10,584 bases of DNA from an uncultured Eubacteriales bacterium (GCA_934636325.1 CAKUAK010000004.1:1-10584), one strand, 5' to 3'. Positions 1 through 7,955 are shown, counted from the stretch's first letter. The notes: generated by a model not told the origin, from the sequence alone. A program made the numbers and translations.

Positions 1-827
1 TTGGCAAGGGACGCGGCAACGGCAGAACCGAGACCGCCGATGGTGTTATGGTTCTCGGCCGTTACGAAGCAGCCGCACTTCTTCGAATATTTTGCAAGAG
101 CCTCGTCGTCGATCGGCTTCCATGTGAAGGTATTGAGAACGGCGGCGGAGATGCCCTGACCGGCAAGGCTTTCGGCGGCCTTGAGGGCCTCGGCGACCAT
201 GATGCCCGATGCGGCGATGCAGACGTCGTCGCCGTCACGCAGAACAGCGACCTTGCCCATCTCGAAGGTCGAGCCCTTCTCGAATACGCCGACGGCTGTC
301 TTGCGGTAAAGCCTTATATAATAAACGCCGTAAGCGTTCTGGAGCTCTCTTACGAGCCACTCGAACTGGACCGAGTCGGTCGGCTCGATAAGCGTGATCT
401 TGGGTATCGACATAAGGGCGCCCATATCCTCGAAGGGCATATGTGTGCCGCCGTTATATGCGGCGACAACGCCGGGATCGGAGCCGATTATCCTTACATT
501 GAGCTTTGCGTAGGCCGCCGAGATGAAGATCTGGTCAAGGCAGCGGCGGGTCGCAAAGGGACCGAAGGAATGTGCAAATGGCACCATTCCGGCGGCCGAC
601 AGACCGGCGGCAACGCCGATCATGTTGCCTTCCTGGACGCCGCAGTCGATGGCCCTGTCGGGATAGGCCTTAAAGAAGGGCTTCATGCCCGAAGAACCGA
701 CCAGGTCGGCGTCGAGGACGCAGATGCGGGGATCCTTTTCGGCAAGCTCCATAAGGGTCTCGCAATAGACCTTGCGCATCTCGACCTGTTCTTTTTCAAA
801 AACCGATTTTACTTTATATCCGCTCAT
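1..827 (-). CDS. Transketolase, C-terminal subunit (partial, runs off left edge)
   Basis: This is the pyrimidine-binding and C-terminal half of a split, thiamine-diphosphate-dependent transketolase. With its partner it would move two-carbon ketol units between sugar phosphates in the cytosolic non-oxidative pentose phosphate pathway. The minus-strand translation begins MSGYKVKSVFEKEQVEMRKV. It contains the family segment DCGVQEGNMIG, whose Glu (about residue 66) is the expected activator of the cofactor aminopyrimidine. Later comes a TAENHNTIGGLG segment typical of the C-terminal domain. About 275 codons are visible. The usual subunit is near 310, so a few dozen residues are missing. The start ATG is at 827-825, with a purine-rich AAGGGGGT about 7 nt upstream and 14 nt after the stop of the N-terminal subunit, so the two are surely co-transcribed. 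The subunit type is also used by apulose-phosphate transketolases, but no apiose genes are visible. Confidence 0.93.
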   Translation of the reverse strand, partial: MSGYKVKSVFEKEQVEMRKVYCETLMELAEKDPRICVLDADLVGSSGMKPFFKAYPDRAIDCGVQEGNMIGVAAGLSAAGMVPFAHSFGPFATRRCLDQIFISAAYAKLNVRIIGSDPGVVAAYNGGTHMPFEDMGALMSIPKITLIEPTDSVQFEWLVRELQNAYGVYYIRLYRKTAVGVFEKGSTFEMGKVAVLRDGDDVCIAASGIMVAEALKAAESLAGQGISAAVLNTFTWKPIDDEALAKYSKKCGCFVTAENHNTIGGLGSAVAASLA

Positions 828-841
828 TGATGTTTACCCCC

Positions 842-1684
842 TTAAGCCTTTCTTGCCTGTTCGAGAACCTTTTCGGCATGCTCGACGCTGGGCGCGATCT
901 GCTCGGCCGTAAAGGCGATGTGGTGGCAGGGGAACATGCTCTCGGCCAGCAGGCAGCCATGTCCCTTGACTGTGTCGAGAATTATCATCGAGGGCTTGCC
1001 GCTCTGCGCCTTGGCGGCGTCTATGGCATCCTTGATGGCGTCGACGTTATGGCCGTCGACCTTTACCGTATTCCAGCCGAAGGCCTTGAACTTCTCGACC
1101 ATGTCGCCCATATACATGACGTCGTCGGTCTTGCCGTCCAGCTGCTGCTTATTGAGATCGACAAAGGCGATCAGATGGTCGAGTTTATAATGGGCGGCGA
1201 ACATCGCGCCTTCCCATACCTGACCCTCGTTGCACTCGCCGTCGCCCAGCATGAGGTATGTGTAGCAGTCCTTCCTGCCCATAAGCCTGTCGCCGAGGGC
1301 AAGGCCGATGGCCGTCGAGATGCCCTGACCCAGCGAGCCTGTCGTCATATCGACGCCGGGGGTCTTGAGCCTGTCGCAGTGGCTGGGCAGAGTCGTTCCG
1401 CCCTGGTTGAGGGTCATGAGGTTTTCCAGCGGGAAATAGCCCTTGAGGGCCAGAGTTGCATAAAGAGAGGGGCCGGCATGTCCCTTCGACATGACGAACT
1501 TGTCCCTTGTTTCAAGGCCGGGGTTTTTGGGGTCGATATGCATCTCGCTGCCGTAGAGGACAGCAAGCGTTTCGATTATCGACATGGCCCCGCCCACATG
1601 GCCGAAGCCCAGATGGGCGAACTCCTTCAGCGTCTCTACCCTTATCTCTTCGGCAAAGACCCTGATGTCCTTATTTTTTTCCAT
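842..1684 (-). CDS. Transketolase, N-terminal (TPP-binding) subunit
   Basis: This 280-residue protein is the pyrophosphate-binding half of the split transketolase and is full length for the family. The thiamine-diphosphate motif is present: GDG at 147-149 followed by the metal-binding Asn in VDLN at about 178. Two His residues expected in the active site are also present, in GFGHVGG (about 29) and SKGH (about 69), and GSLGQG follows at about 117. It has no signal peptide or membrane segment, so it is cytosolic. The start ATG at 1684-1682 has AGGTG 6 nt upstream. It is the first gene of the operon, 14 nt ahead of the C-terminal subunit. Its promoter lies near 1773-1801. One-chain transketolases are about 660 residues; the split form is common in Firmicutes, Thermotogae and archaea. 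The fold is shared with DXP synthase, but the two-gene layout favours transketolase. Confidence 0.95.
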   Translation of the reverse strand: MEKNKDIRVFAEEIRVETLKEFAHLGFGHVGGAMSIIETLAVLYGSEMHIDPKNPGLETRDKFVMSKGHAGPSLYATLALKGYFPLENLMTLNQGGTTLPSHCDRLKTPGVDMTTGSLGQGISTAIGLALGDRLMGRKDCYTYLMLGDGECNEGQVWEGAMFAAHYKLDHLIAFVDLNKQQLDGKTDDVMYMGDMVEKFKAFGWNTVKVDGHNVDAIKDAIDAAKAQSGKPSMIILDTVKGHGCLLAESMFPCHHIAFTAEQIAPSVEHAEKVLEQARKA

Positions 1685-1728
1685 TACTTACACCTGCCAT
1701 ATTTTTTATTTGCATTTGACCGGCCTGT

Positions 1729-1760
1729 GCGCGGCCCGGCACGACGTCCGTCCGCCGCGC
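1729..1760 (-). promoter_or_regulatory. GC-rich hairpin in the transketolase mRNA leader
   Basis: Perfect 7-bp arms GCGCGGC and GCCGCGC enclose an 18-nt inner section. That section can pair further (GG with CC, ACG with CGT) with small bulges. The hairpin would begin only about 5 nt after the predicted transcription start and stands out in an otherwise AT-rich gap. No U-run follows it on the RNA, so it does not look like an intrinsic terminator. It could stabilise the 5' end or act as a leader control element. The inverted repeat is seen directly; the function is inference. Confidence 0.45.
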
Positions 1761-1772
1761 TTATCCTTTTAA

Positions 1773-1801
1773 ATTATATCCTAACTTCCGGCAATAAGCA
1801 A
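1773..1801 (-). promoter_or_regulatory. Predicted promoter of the transketolase operon
   Basis: On the minus strand TTGCTT (1801-1796) is followed after exactly 17 nt by a perfect TATAAT (1778-1773). The predicted start of transcription is near 1766, giving a leader of about 80 nt. It lies just beyond the terminator of the peptidase operon, so the transketolase genes look like a separate unit. Confidence 0.65.
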
Positions 1802-1822
1802 CAGCTTCCGCGCCGAAACAGC

Positions 1823-1852
1823 AAAACAGGAGAGCTTCCGCCCTCCTGTTTT
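1823..1852 (-). terminator. Intrinsic terminator of the S9 peptidase operon
   Basis: Arms AAAACAGGAG and CTCCTGTTTT pair perfectly over 10 bp. Two more pairs are possible across a TTCC loop. The hairpin is flanked by A and T runs, so it could work in either direction. On the minus strand it lies about 50 nt after the stop of the last peptidase gene and just before the transketolase promoter, which fits the end of the peptidase transcript. Confidence 0.75.
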
Positions 1853-1871
1853 GATAACTATATGTAATTAT

Positions 1872-1887
1872 ACGGTTTTTTAACCGT
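1872..1887 (-). repeat. Short inverted repeat after the last peptidase gene
   Basis: Arms ACGGTT and AACCGT flank a 4-nt loop. On the minus-strand RNA this weak 6-bp hairpin precedes the stronger terminator hairpin and has no U-run directly after it. It may be an accessory 3'-end structure or chance. Confidence 0.35.
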
Positions 1888-1902
1888 TTTGTATATCAGC
1901 GC

Positions 1903-3864
1903 TTATTTTACGCCCTTGACATACTTCTCGAACCACTCGCAGATCTCGGTAAGCCTTGTGATACGGTTTTGGGGCTTGCCGCTTCTCGAAAGCTCGTGGT
2001 TCTCGCCGTGGAAGAGGACGACCTTGGAATCGACGCCGTTCATCTTAAGGGCCGAGAACATCTGGAGCGCATCGCTCATCCAGCAGCGATAATCCTCGTC
2101 CGACTGGATAAAGAGGGTCGGCGTCTTGGCGAGATGGCCGTTCTTGAGGGGCGACGTATCCCAAACGACATTGAAGTCATGCCAGGGATCGGTGGCCAGC
2201 TGGGCCATGTTGTGGCAATAACCGATATCGGTCGTCAGCGATTTTGTAAGATAGTTGGATATCGAACGCTGGGAAGCCGCGGCGGCGAACCTGTCGGTAT
2301 GACCGATCATCCAGTTGCACATGAAGCCGCCGTAAGAGCCGCCGCAGATGCCGACCTTCTTCTCGTCGATATCGGGATAACGGCGCAGAACCTCGTCGGT
2401 GAAGTCCATGAAGTCGTTGAAGTCGATGCCGCCGAGGTTACCAGTCATGGCCGCAAACTCGCTGCCCCGTCCGTCAGAGCCGCGGGGATTGGTGAAGAAT
2501 ACGAAATAGCCCATATTGGCGAGGACCTGCATCTCGTGATGGAAAACGCCGCCGAAGATGGCCTTCGGGCCGCCGTGCATCTCGAGGATGGCGGGATACT
2601 TCTTGCCGGGCTTATATCCGACAGGCTTGAGGACATAGCCGTCCAGCTCGATGCCGTCACGATCCTTGAAGGTAAAGTATTCGGGCTCGACGACCGAGTG
2701 GGTGTCGTGATATTCCTTATTGAAGGTGGTGACCCGCTTCTCTTCGCCGGTGGCCAGATCGAGGGTGTAGAGCTCGATGAGGTCGAGGCCGCGCATGGCC
2801 GTCATCAGGACCTTGCCGTTTGCGATATCGAAGGCATTGATCGAACCGGGGGTCGAGCAGACCGCCTCGAACTCGCCGTTTTCGTTCATGGCCATCAGGT
2901 GGGCGTTGCCCCAGACCGAACGGGTCATATAGAGCTTGCCGTCATAGAACTTTCTGTTCTGGCCGCCGCCGTAGTTGCAGTCGGTTCCGACAGCTCCGCC
3001 GGCTTCGGCATCGGCATAGGGCAGCTTCTCGTACTCGCCGGTGGCGATATCGACGCAACAGAAATAGGGATTCTGGCCCGAATAATCCATCGGATTGAGG
3101 GTGAAGAAGGCCTTATCGTTGCCCATGAAGCAGGGCGCGCCGACGCCGTATTTATCCTGCTTTACAATGGTCTTTGTCTTGCCTGTCTCTACGTCATAGA
3201 GATAGAGGCCGCCCTCTCTGACCGACACATCGGTGTATGTCGTGCCGCAGAAAAGGACCTTTGTCTTGTCGGGCGACAGGGCCGCGCCGGCGACGTTCAT
3301 ATATTTTTTCGAGATCTGCTTATGCTTTCCGGTCTTGCTGTCGAAGATGATAAGGCTGTTGCGCAGCTTGTTGCGGATTCCCTGGCCGTTGAACCAGAAA
3401 TAGATCTCGTCAAAGACCAGAAGATCGCGGCCGTCGAGAGCCTCGTCATCGGGACGCTCTTCCTTGCCCTCGCAGTGCTTTACGATGGCGGCAAGGAACT
3501 TTCCGTCGCCCATCGGCTCGGCCGAAACGGCCCTTTCGGGAATGGTGAAGAAGGGCTGTGCCTCGCCGCCCTCAAGGGACAGCTTATAATAATCGGTCTT
3601 GGGGGCCTTGCCCTTTCCTCCGCGGTTGGAGGTAAAGACGATGGTCTCGTTGTCGAGCCATTTTGCGCCCTTTTCATCGCCGCCGAAGGTCAGCTGCTTT
3701 GTCTCGCCGCTCTCGGAATCGAGCAGCCATATATAAGACCTGTATCCGTTTTTATCCTCGCAGGCGTTGTGCTTTGCAAAAAGGGCATGCTTCCCGTCAG
3801 GTGAATAGCTGACGTCGGAAAGGAAATTGAACTCATACAGATCCTGATAAGTTACCTTTTTCAT
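1903..3864 (-). CDS. S9 family serine peptidase (YuxL-like), third gene of the cluster
   Basis: This is a predicted cytosolic prolyl-oligopeptidase-family enzyme of 653 residues. Known relatives remove dipeptides, acyl-amino acids or short ends from peptides. Residues 1 to about 390 form a beta-propeller with PD40-type repeats (the first SPDG is at 21-24), which usually limits access to small peptides. From about 400 the alpha/beta-hydrolase domain follows. The catalytic triad is visible: Ser510 in GGSYGGFM, Asp591 in DEDYRCW and His623 in NHELSR. The HGGP and NPRGSDGRG elements are also present. There is no signal peptide or membrane segment. The start is the ATG at 3864-3862, because AGGAG (3875-3871) is 6 nt upstream and the paralogues align there. 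A TTG two codons earlier abuts that AGGAG and is unlikely. It lies 15 nt after the preceding paralogue and is its closest relative here. Substrate specificity cannot be read from the sequence. Confidence 0.93.
   Translation of the reverse strand: MKKVTYQDLYEFNFLSDVSYSPDGKHALFAKHNACEDKNGYRSYIWLLDSESGETKQLTFGGDEKGAKWLDNETIVFTSNRGGKGKAPKTDYYKLSLEGGEAQPFFTIPERAVSAEPMGDGKFLAAIVKHCEGKEERPDDEALDGRDLLVFDEIYFWFNGQGIRNKLRNSLIIFDSKTGKHKQISKKYMNVAGAALSPDKTKVLFCGTTYTDVSVREGGLYLYDVETGKTKTIVKQDKYGVGAPCFMGNDKAFFTLNPMDYSGQNPYFCCVDIATGEYEKLPYADAEAGGAVGTDCNYGGGQNRKFYDGKLYMTRSVWGNAHLMAMNENGEFEAVCSTPGSINAFDIANGKVLMTAMRGLDLIELYTLDLATGEEKRVTTFNKEYHDTHSVVEPEYFTFKDRDGIELDGYVLKPVGYKPGKKYPAILEMHGGPKAIFGGVFHHEMQVLANMGYFVFFTNPRGSDGRGSEFAAMTGNLGGIDFNDFMDFTDEVLRRYPDIDEKKVGICGGSYGGFMCNWMIGHTDRFAAAASQRSISNYLTKSLTTDIGYCHNMAQLATDPWHDFNVVWDTSPLKNGHLAKTPTLFIQSDEDYRCWMSDALQMFSALKMNGVDSKVVLFHGENHELSRSGKPQNRITRLTEICEWFEKYVKGVK
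2306..2346. repeat. 41-bp block identical to 4277-4317 (copy 1)
   Basis: This direct repeat is identical base for base to 4277-4317, 1971 bp away in the neighbouring paralogue. It encodes the catalytic-serine region GGSYGGFM and the NWM that follows. Another pair of 32 bp is identical at 2921-2952 and 4895-4926. They reflect gene duplication and strong constraint, and perhaps gene conversion. Confidence 0.8.
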
Positions 3865-3870
3865 ATACAA

Positions 3871-3875
3871 CTCCT
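3871..3875 (-). promoter_or_regulatory. Ribosome binding site that fixes the start of the third peptidase
   Basis: AGGAG on the minus strand sits 6 nt before the ATG at 3864 and directly against the alternative TTG at 3870. This spacing favours the ATG. It lies within the 15-nt gap after the stop of the second peptidase. Confidence 0.75.
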
Positions 3876-3879
3876 ATTA

Positions 3880-5826
3880 TTACTTCTTAAGATATTTTTC
3901 CATCCAGCCGACTATCTCGCGCAGCCTTGTGATGCGGTTCTCCGGCCGGCCGCTTCTCGAAAGCTCGTGGTTCTCGCCGTGGAAAAGAACAAGACGTGAA
4001 TCGACTCCGTTCATCTTTAAGGCCGAGAACATCTGTATCGCGCCGCTCATCCAGCAGCGGTAATCCTCGTCGGCCTGGATAAAGAGGGTCGGCGTCTTGG
4101 CATTGTGGGCATACTTGATCGGCGAGGTCTCCCACACCGTCTCGAAGCTCTCCCAGGGCGTCGCGCCGACCTGCTGGAGGTCGTATGTCGTGCCGATATC
4201 GGTGGCCGTCAGCTTGCAGACGTAATTGGATATCGAGCGCTGTGACGCGGCCGCCGCGTATCTGTCGGTGTGGCCTATCATCCAGTTGCACATGAAGCCG
4301 CCGTAAGAGCCGCCGCATATGCCGACATGCTTTTCATCGACCTCGGGATAACGGCTAAGGAACTCGTCGGTAAACTCCATGAGGTCGTCATAGTCCTTTG
4401 TTCCAAGGAACTTTGTGCTGTATGCGAACTTCTCTCCGCGTCCGTCAGAACCGCGGGGATTGGTATAAAATACGAAGAAGCCGTGGCTTGCAAAGACCTG
4501 CATCTCGTGGTGGAACACCCCGCCGAAGATGCCCTTCGGTCCGCCGTGGATCTCGAGAACGGCGGGATACTTCCTGCCGGGCTTATAGCCGACCGGCTTT
4601 ATGACATATCCGTCGAGCTCGACCCCGTCGCTGTCCTTAAAGGTGAAGTGCTCGGGCATCGAGACCTCATGCTGATCCATAAAGGGCTTGTTGAAGGCCG
4701 TCAGGCACTTCTCTTCTCCGCTTGCCGGATCGAGCTCGTATATCTCGGCCAGAGCGCCGCCGCGCATGGCTGTCATATATACCTTGCCGCCTGCTATGTC
4801 GAAGCAGTTTATCGAGCCCTCGCGGGAGCAGACGGTGACATCCTCTCCGGTCGCCATATCCATGGCGCAGAGATGGCTGTCGCCCCATACGGCGCGGGTC
4901 ATATAGAGCTTGCCGTCATAGAACTTCTTATTCTGTCCGCCGCCGTAATTGACGTCGGTACCGGTAGCTCCGCCGACCTCGGCGTCGACAAAGGGAAGGG
5001 CGGTATGCTCTTCGTTTTCATCGAAAAGATAGAAGCGGGAGTTCTGGCCGGAATATTCTCCGTCGTTGATGGCGGCAAAGATCTTATCTCCGGCAAAGGC
5101 GATGGCCCCGACCATCTTCTGCCCCTGCTTATAAAGGGTCTTTGTCTTTCCGGTCTCGATATCATAAAGATAAAGTCCGGTGCGGACGACGACCTTATCG
5201 GTATACTCGGCGCCGGTATATGCGACCTTCCTGCCGTCGGCCGACAGGGCGTAAGAGCCGAGATTGAAATACTTTGATGTTATCTTTTTATAGGCTGCCT
5301 TTTCCGGATCATAGACGACAAGGCTGTTGCGCAGCTTGTTGCGTATGCCCTGGCCGTTGAACCAGAAATAGACCTCGTCGAAAACATGGAGGTCGCGGCC
5401 GTCCTGCGCCTCGTCATCGGCCTTTTCCTCGGCGCCCTCGCAGTGCTTTATCATTGCGCCGACATATTTGCCGCCAAAGGCCGGCTCAAGGGCGATGACC
5501 CTTTCGGGGATGGTGAACATCGGCGCGGCTTCGCCGCCGTCGGTGGGCACAGAATAAAACTCTGTCTGGCCCGCCTTGCCCTGGCGCGATGCGCTGAACA
5601 TGACATGGCTGTCATCTATCCAATGGGCCCCTCTCTCCCCGCCGCCGGAGGTCAGCGGGCGGCATGTGCCGTCCGCTGTGTCCAGCAGCCAGAGATAAGA
5701 CTTATATCCGTTTTTCTCGCGGCTGGCCTCGTGACGTGAGAAGAGTATCCTGCTGCCGTCGGGCGAGGCTGTAATGTCGGAAAGGAAGCTGAAAGAATAG
5801 ATGTCTTCAAAATCTATCTTTTTCAT
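3880..5826 (-). CDS. S9 family serine peptidase (YuxL-like), second gene of the cluster
   Basis: This 648-residue cytosolic S9 peptidase has the same design as its neighbours. An N-terminal beta-propeller (first SPDG at 21-24) is followed by an alpha/beta-hydrolase domain from about residue 395. The predicted triad is Ser507 in GGSYGGFM, Asp588 in DEDYRCW and His620 in NHELSR. Long stretches match the third gene, including FWFNGQGIRNKLRNSL in the propeller and SQRSISNY after the serine. This marks the two as the more recent duplicates. The ATG at 5826-5824 begins MKKIDFEDIY and aligns with both paralogues, but no clear Shine-Dalgarno sequence precedes it. Only 6 nt separate it from the upstream stop, so translation is probably coupled to the first peptidase. 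It likely digests short peptides in the cytosol; its exact specificity is unknown. Confidence 0.93.
   Translation of the reverse strand: MKKIDFEDIYSFSFLSDITASPDGSRILFSRHEASREKNGYKSYLWLLDTADGTCRPLTSGGGERGAHWIDDSHVMFSASRQGKAGQTEFYSVPTDGGEAAPMFTIPERVIALEPAFGGKYVGAMIKHCEGAEEKADDEAQDGRDLHVFDEVYFWFNGQGIRNKLRNSLVVYDPEKAAYKKITSKYFNLGSYALSADGRKVAYTGAEYTDKVVVRTGLYLYDIETGKTKTLYKQGQKMVGAIAFAGDKIFAAINDGEYSGQNSRFYLFDENEEHTALPFVDAEVGGATGTDVNYGGGQNKKFYDGKLYMTRAVWGDSHLCAMDMATGEDVTVCSREGSINCFDIAGGKVYMTAMRGGALAEIYELDPASGEEKCLTAFNKPFMDQHEVSMPEHFTFKDSDGVELDGYVIKPVGYKPGRKYPAVLEIHGGPKGIFGGVFHHEMQVFASHGFFVFYTNPRGSDGRGEKFAYSTKFLGTKDYDDLMEFTDEFLSRYPEVDEKHVGICGGSYGGFMCNWMIGHTDRYAAAASQRSISNYVCKLTATDIGTTYDLQQVGATPWESFETVWETSPIKYAHNAKTPTLFIQADEDYRCWMSGAIQMFSALKMNGVDSRLVLFHGENHELSRSGRPENRITRLREIVGWMEKYLKK
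4277..4317. repeat. 41-bp block identical to 2306-2346 (copy 2)
   Basis: This is the second copy of the identical stretch over the catalytic serine of the two closely related peptidases. The first, more distant peptidase keeps only a shorter match around 6241-6258. Recombination between the copies would fuse the two genes and delete about 2 kb. Confidence 0.8.
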
Positions 5827-5832
5827 ATCGGT

Positions 5833-7815
5833 TTATTTCAGATGGCCGTCCATCCAGCCGAGGATCTCTTCCATACGGCGGATACGGTTGCGGGGCTTGC
5901 CGCCGCGGGACAGCTCGTGGTTATCGCCTTTGAAGAGGCAGAGGCGGGACTCTACGCCATGCATCTTGAGGGCGGTGAACATGCTGAGGCCTTCGACCAT
6001 CCAGCAGCGATAGTCCTCGTTGGAATGGATAAAGAGGGTCGGCGTCTTGGCCTTGTCGGCATACTTGAGGGGCGAATGCCACCAGAGCTTCTCAGCGTCG
6101 GTGCGTGTATTTGTGCCCATCTGGTTAGGTGTGAAGAAATATCCGATATCGGTGGTGTGCTCAAAGGCGATCCAGTTGGCGATCGAGCGCTGCGAAGCGG
6201 CGGCCTTGAAGCGATCGGTATGGCCGATGATCCAGTTGGTCATGAAGCCGCCGTAAGAACCGCCGGTGACGCCGAAGTTCTTCTCGTCGGCATCGGGATA
6301 CTTCTTGAGCATCTCGTCGCAGAACTCCATGAGGTTGTCATAGTCGACCGTGCCGTACTTGCCGGTGATATATCCGAACTCGTTGCCGCGTCCGTCAGAG
6401 CCGCGGGGGTTGCAGAAGAATACGAAATATCCTGCGTTGGCCCACAGCTGCATCTCGTTGTGATAGACCGTGCCGAAGGCTGTGCGGGGGCCGCCGTGGA
6501 TATGAAGGATGGCGGGATACTTCTTGCCGGGGACATAGCCGACAGGCTTAAGGGCCCAGCCGTGGATCTCGAATCCGTCGGAAGCCGTGAACTTGTGGGC
6601 CTCGGGCGTGACGATACTGTATTCCTCTTCGAACTTATCGTTGAAGTGTGTCAGCTGATTGCCGTCTGTATCATAAAGCTCATCCAGCTTGTTGCCGTAC
6701 ATACCGGCGAAGATGATCTTGCCGTCCTTGATATCGAAGTTGTCGACCGAGCCTTCCTTGGCGTAAACATCCTCGATGTTGCCCTGACGGTCGACCGAAC
6801 GGAGATAGCCGTCATCGGCGATCGTCGTGATGAAATAGAACTTGTCGCCGCAGACCTTATATCCGCGTCCGCCGCCGAAGCGCGCGTCGCTGCCGACAGA
6901 GGAAGCGCCGATAGAGGCCTCGTAATCGGCCAGCTTGACGAATTTCTTTGTCTTGATGTCGACGGTATAGAAATCGCAGTACTGCTCGCTGCCGTATTCC
7001 TTGCCGTCCGATGCGGCGACGACCAGTGTATTCTCGTCCCAAAGGGCGACGGCGCCCGTTTTCATCTTCTCGGGCTTGAGGATGCAGGTCGAACGCTTTT
7101 TGGCCAGGTCATAAACATAGATGCCCGACTTGACATAGCGCAGGCCCTGATATTCGCCGCCCTTATAGACGATCTTGCCGAAGGCATAGCTTGCCGAGTC
7201 AACGTCAAAATGCTCGTCGGTAACGGCGTCCAGCTTGCCCGTATTGCTGTCGTATATGTAGAGCCTTGTGCGCTTGCCGCTGATGATGCCGCGGCCGTTG
7301 CCCCAGAAGGGAAGCTCTTCGAAAACATCATATGCCGGCTTGACATAGCTTTCCAGCTTCTTGGCCTTCTCTTCGTCGGAAAGGCCCTCGAGCTCGGGAT
7401 AGTTGTTGTCGTATACCGAGGTCAGCATATACTTGCCGCCGCCGATATTTGTCAGGCCGCCGGTCCTGACGGGAACGTCAAAGGCGCGGAGAGCCTCGCC
7501 GCCTTCGGGAGAGATCTCATAAAAGGACGTCAGATTCTCGCCCTTTTCCAGTTTTGCCTTGACCTTGGGGCATCTTACCGCCGGGAAAAGCAGCGTGCCG
7601 TTGTCGGTCCAGCAATAGCTCTTACCGTCGCCGCCCGATGTCAGCTGCCTGACCTTGCCGGTCTCTGTCTCCAGCAGGTGGATATCGCCCTTATAGCCGT
7701 TGGTGGCCTTGCTGGCCTGCTGAACGACAAAAGCAATATACTTGCCGTCGGGCGAGAAACCGGGATTGCTTACAAACTTGAACTGTAAAAAGCTGTCTAC
7801 CTCGATCCTTTTCAT
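5833..7815 (-). CDS. S9 family serine peptidase (YuxL-like), first gene of the cluster
   Basis: This 660-residue cytosolic S9 peptidase is the most diverged of the three. The N-terminal propeller starts with SPDG at 21-24. The hydrolase domain begins near residue 405 and carries HIHGGP, NPRGSDGRG and the triad Ser520 (GGSYGGFM), Asp601 (NEDYRCW) and His633 (NHELSR). The segment SQRSIANW followed by DIGYFF resembles Bacillus YuxL and related acylaminoacyl-peptidase-like proteins. The propeller differs from the other two: GNGRGI replaces FNGQGI, and about ten charged residues (LSDEEKAKKLE) come before it. The start is the ATG at 7815-7813, with GGAG 6 nt upstream and the paralogues aligned there. 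A longer in-frame start at 7833 would lie upstream of this ribosome site. It leads the operon from the promoter near 7927-7955. It probably hydrolyses short or N-blocked peptides, with a substrate range different from its neighbours. Confidence 0.93.
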   Translation of the reverse strand: MKRIEVDSFLQFKFVSNPGFSPDGKYIAFVVQQASKATNGYKGDIHLLETETGKVRQLTSGGDGKSYCWTDNGTLLFPAVRCPKVKAKLEKGENLTSFYEISPEGGEALRAFDVPVRTGGLTNIGGGKYMLTSVYDNNYPELEGLSDEEKAKKLESYVKPAYDVFEELPFWGNGRGIISGKRTRLYIYDSNTGKLDAVTDEHFDVDSASYAFGKIVYKGGEYQGLRYVKSGIYVYDLAKKRSTCILKPEKMKTGAVALWDENTLVVAASDGKEYGSEQYCDFYTVDIKTKKFVKLADYEASIGASSVGSDARFGGGRGYKVCGDKFYFITTIADDGYLRSVDRQGNIEDVYAKEGSVDNFDIKDGKIIFAGMYGNKLDELYDTDGNQLTHFNDKFEEEYSIVTPEAHKFTASDGFEIHGWALKPVGYVPGKKYPAILHIHGGPRTAFGTVYHNEMQLWANAGYFVFFCNPRGSDGRGNEFGYITGKYGTVDYDNLMEFCDEMLKKYPDADEKNFGVTGGSYGGFMTNWIIGHTDRFKAAASQRSIANWIAFEHTTDIGYFFTPNQMGTNTRTDAEKLWWHSPLKYADKAKTPTLFIHSNEDYRCWMVEGLSMFTALKMHGVESRLCLFKGDNHELSRGGKPRNRIRRMEEILGWMDGHLK

Positions 7816-7820
7816 ACTGA

Positions 7821-7828
7821 TCTCCTTT
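7821..7828 (-). promoter_or_regulatory. Ribosome binding site of the first peptidase gene
   Basis: AAAGGAGA on the minus strand places GGAG 6 nt ahead of the ATG at 7815. It rules against the upstream in-frame ATG at 7833 as the start. Confidence 0.8.
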
Positions 7829-7926
7829 ATCATATAAAATATATAGCGTTTATCGGAAATATCTCTTTTGCCCCATGATACGCCGAAGCCGATTCCATCG
7901 GGAAAATAAATATTTCTCTCACCCAG

Positions 7927-7955
7927 ATTTTATCCTACTTTGTGCAATTTGGCAA
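7927..7955 (-). promoter_or_regulatory. Predicted promoter of the S9 peptidase operon
   Basis: On the minus strand TTGCCA (7955-7950) and TAAAAT (7932-7927) are spaced by exactly 17 nt; each matches consensus at five of six positions. The predicted start near 7920 gives a leader of about 105 nt, which holds only a small CCGAT/ATCGG hairpin (7889-7901). No clear terminator separates this promoter from the LysR gene upstream, so some read-through from LysR is possible. Confidence 0.65.

Noticed and set aside
842..1684. Reading the transketolase pair as DXP synthase or as an apulose-phosphate transketolase
   Set aside because: DXP synthase is a single chain of about 620 residues. Apiose pathway genes would be expected nearby but none is visible. 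A general split transketolase is the simplest reading.
1969..7788. Long plus-strand open frames (611 codons at 1969-3804, 648 codons at 5842-7788) opposite the peptidase genes, and similar ones opposite both transketolase genes
   Set aside because: They are in exact register with the sense codons. Their openness only shows that the real genes avoid TTA, CTA and TCA codons. They have no family motifs, and the sense frames carry complete catalytic motifs.
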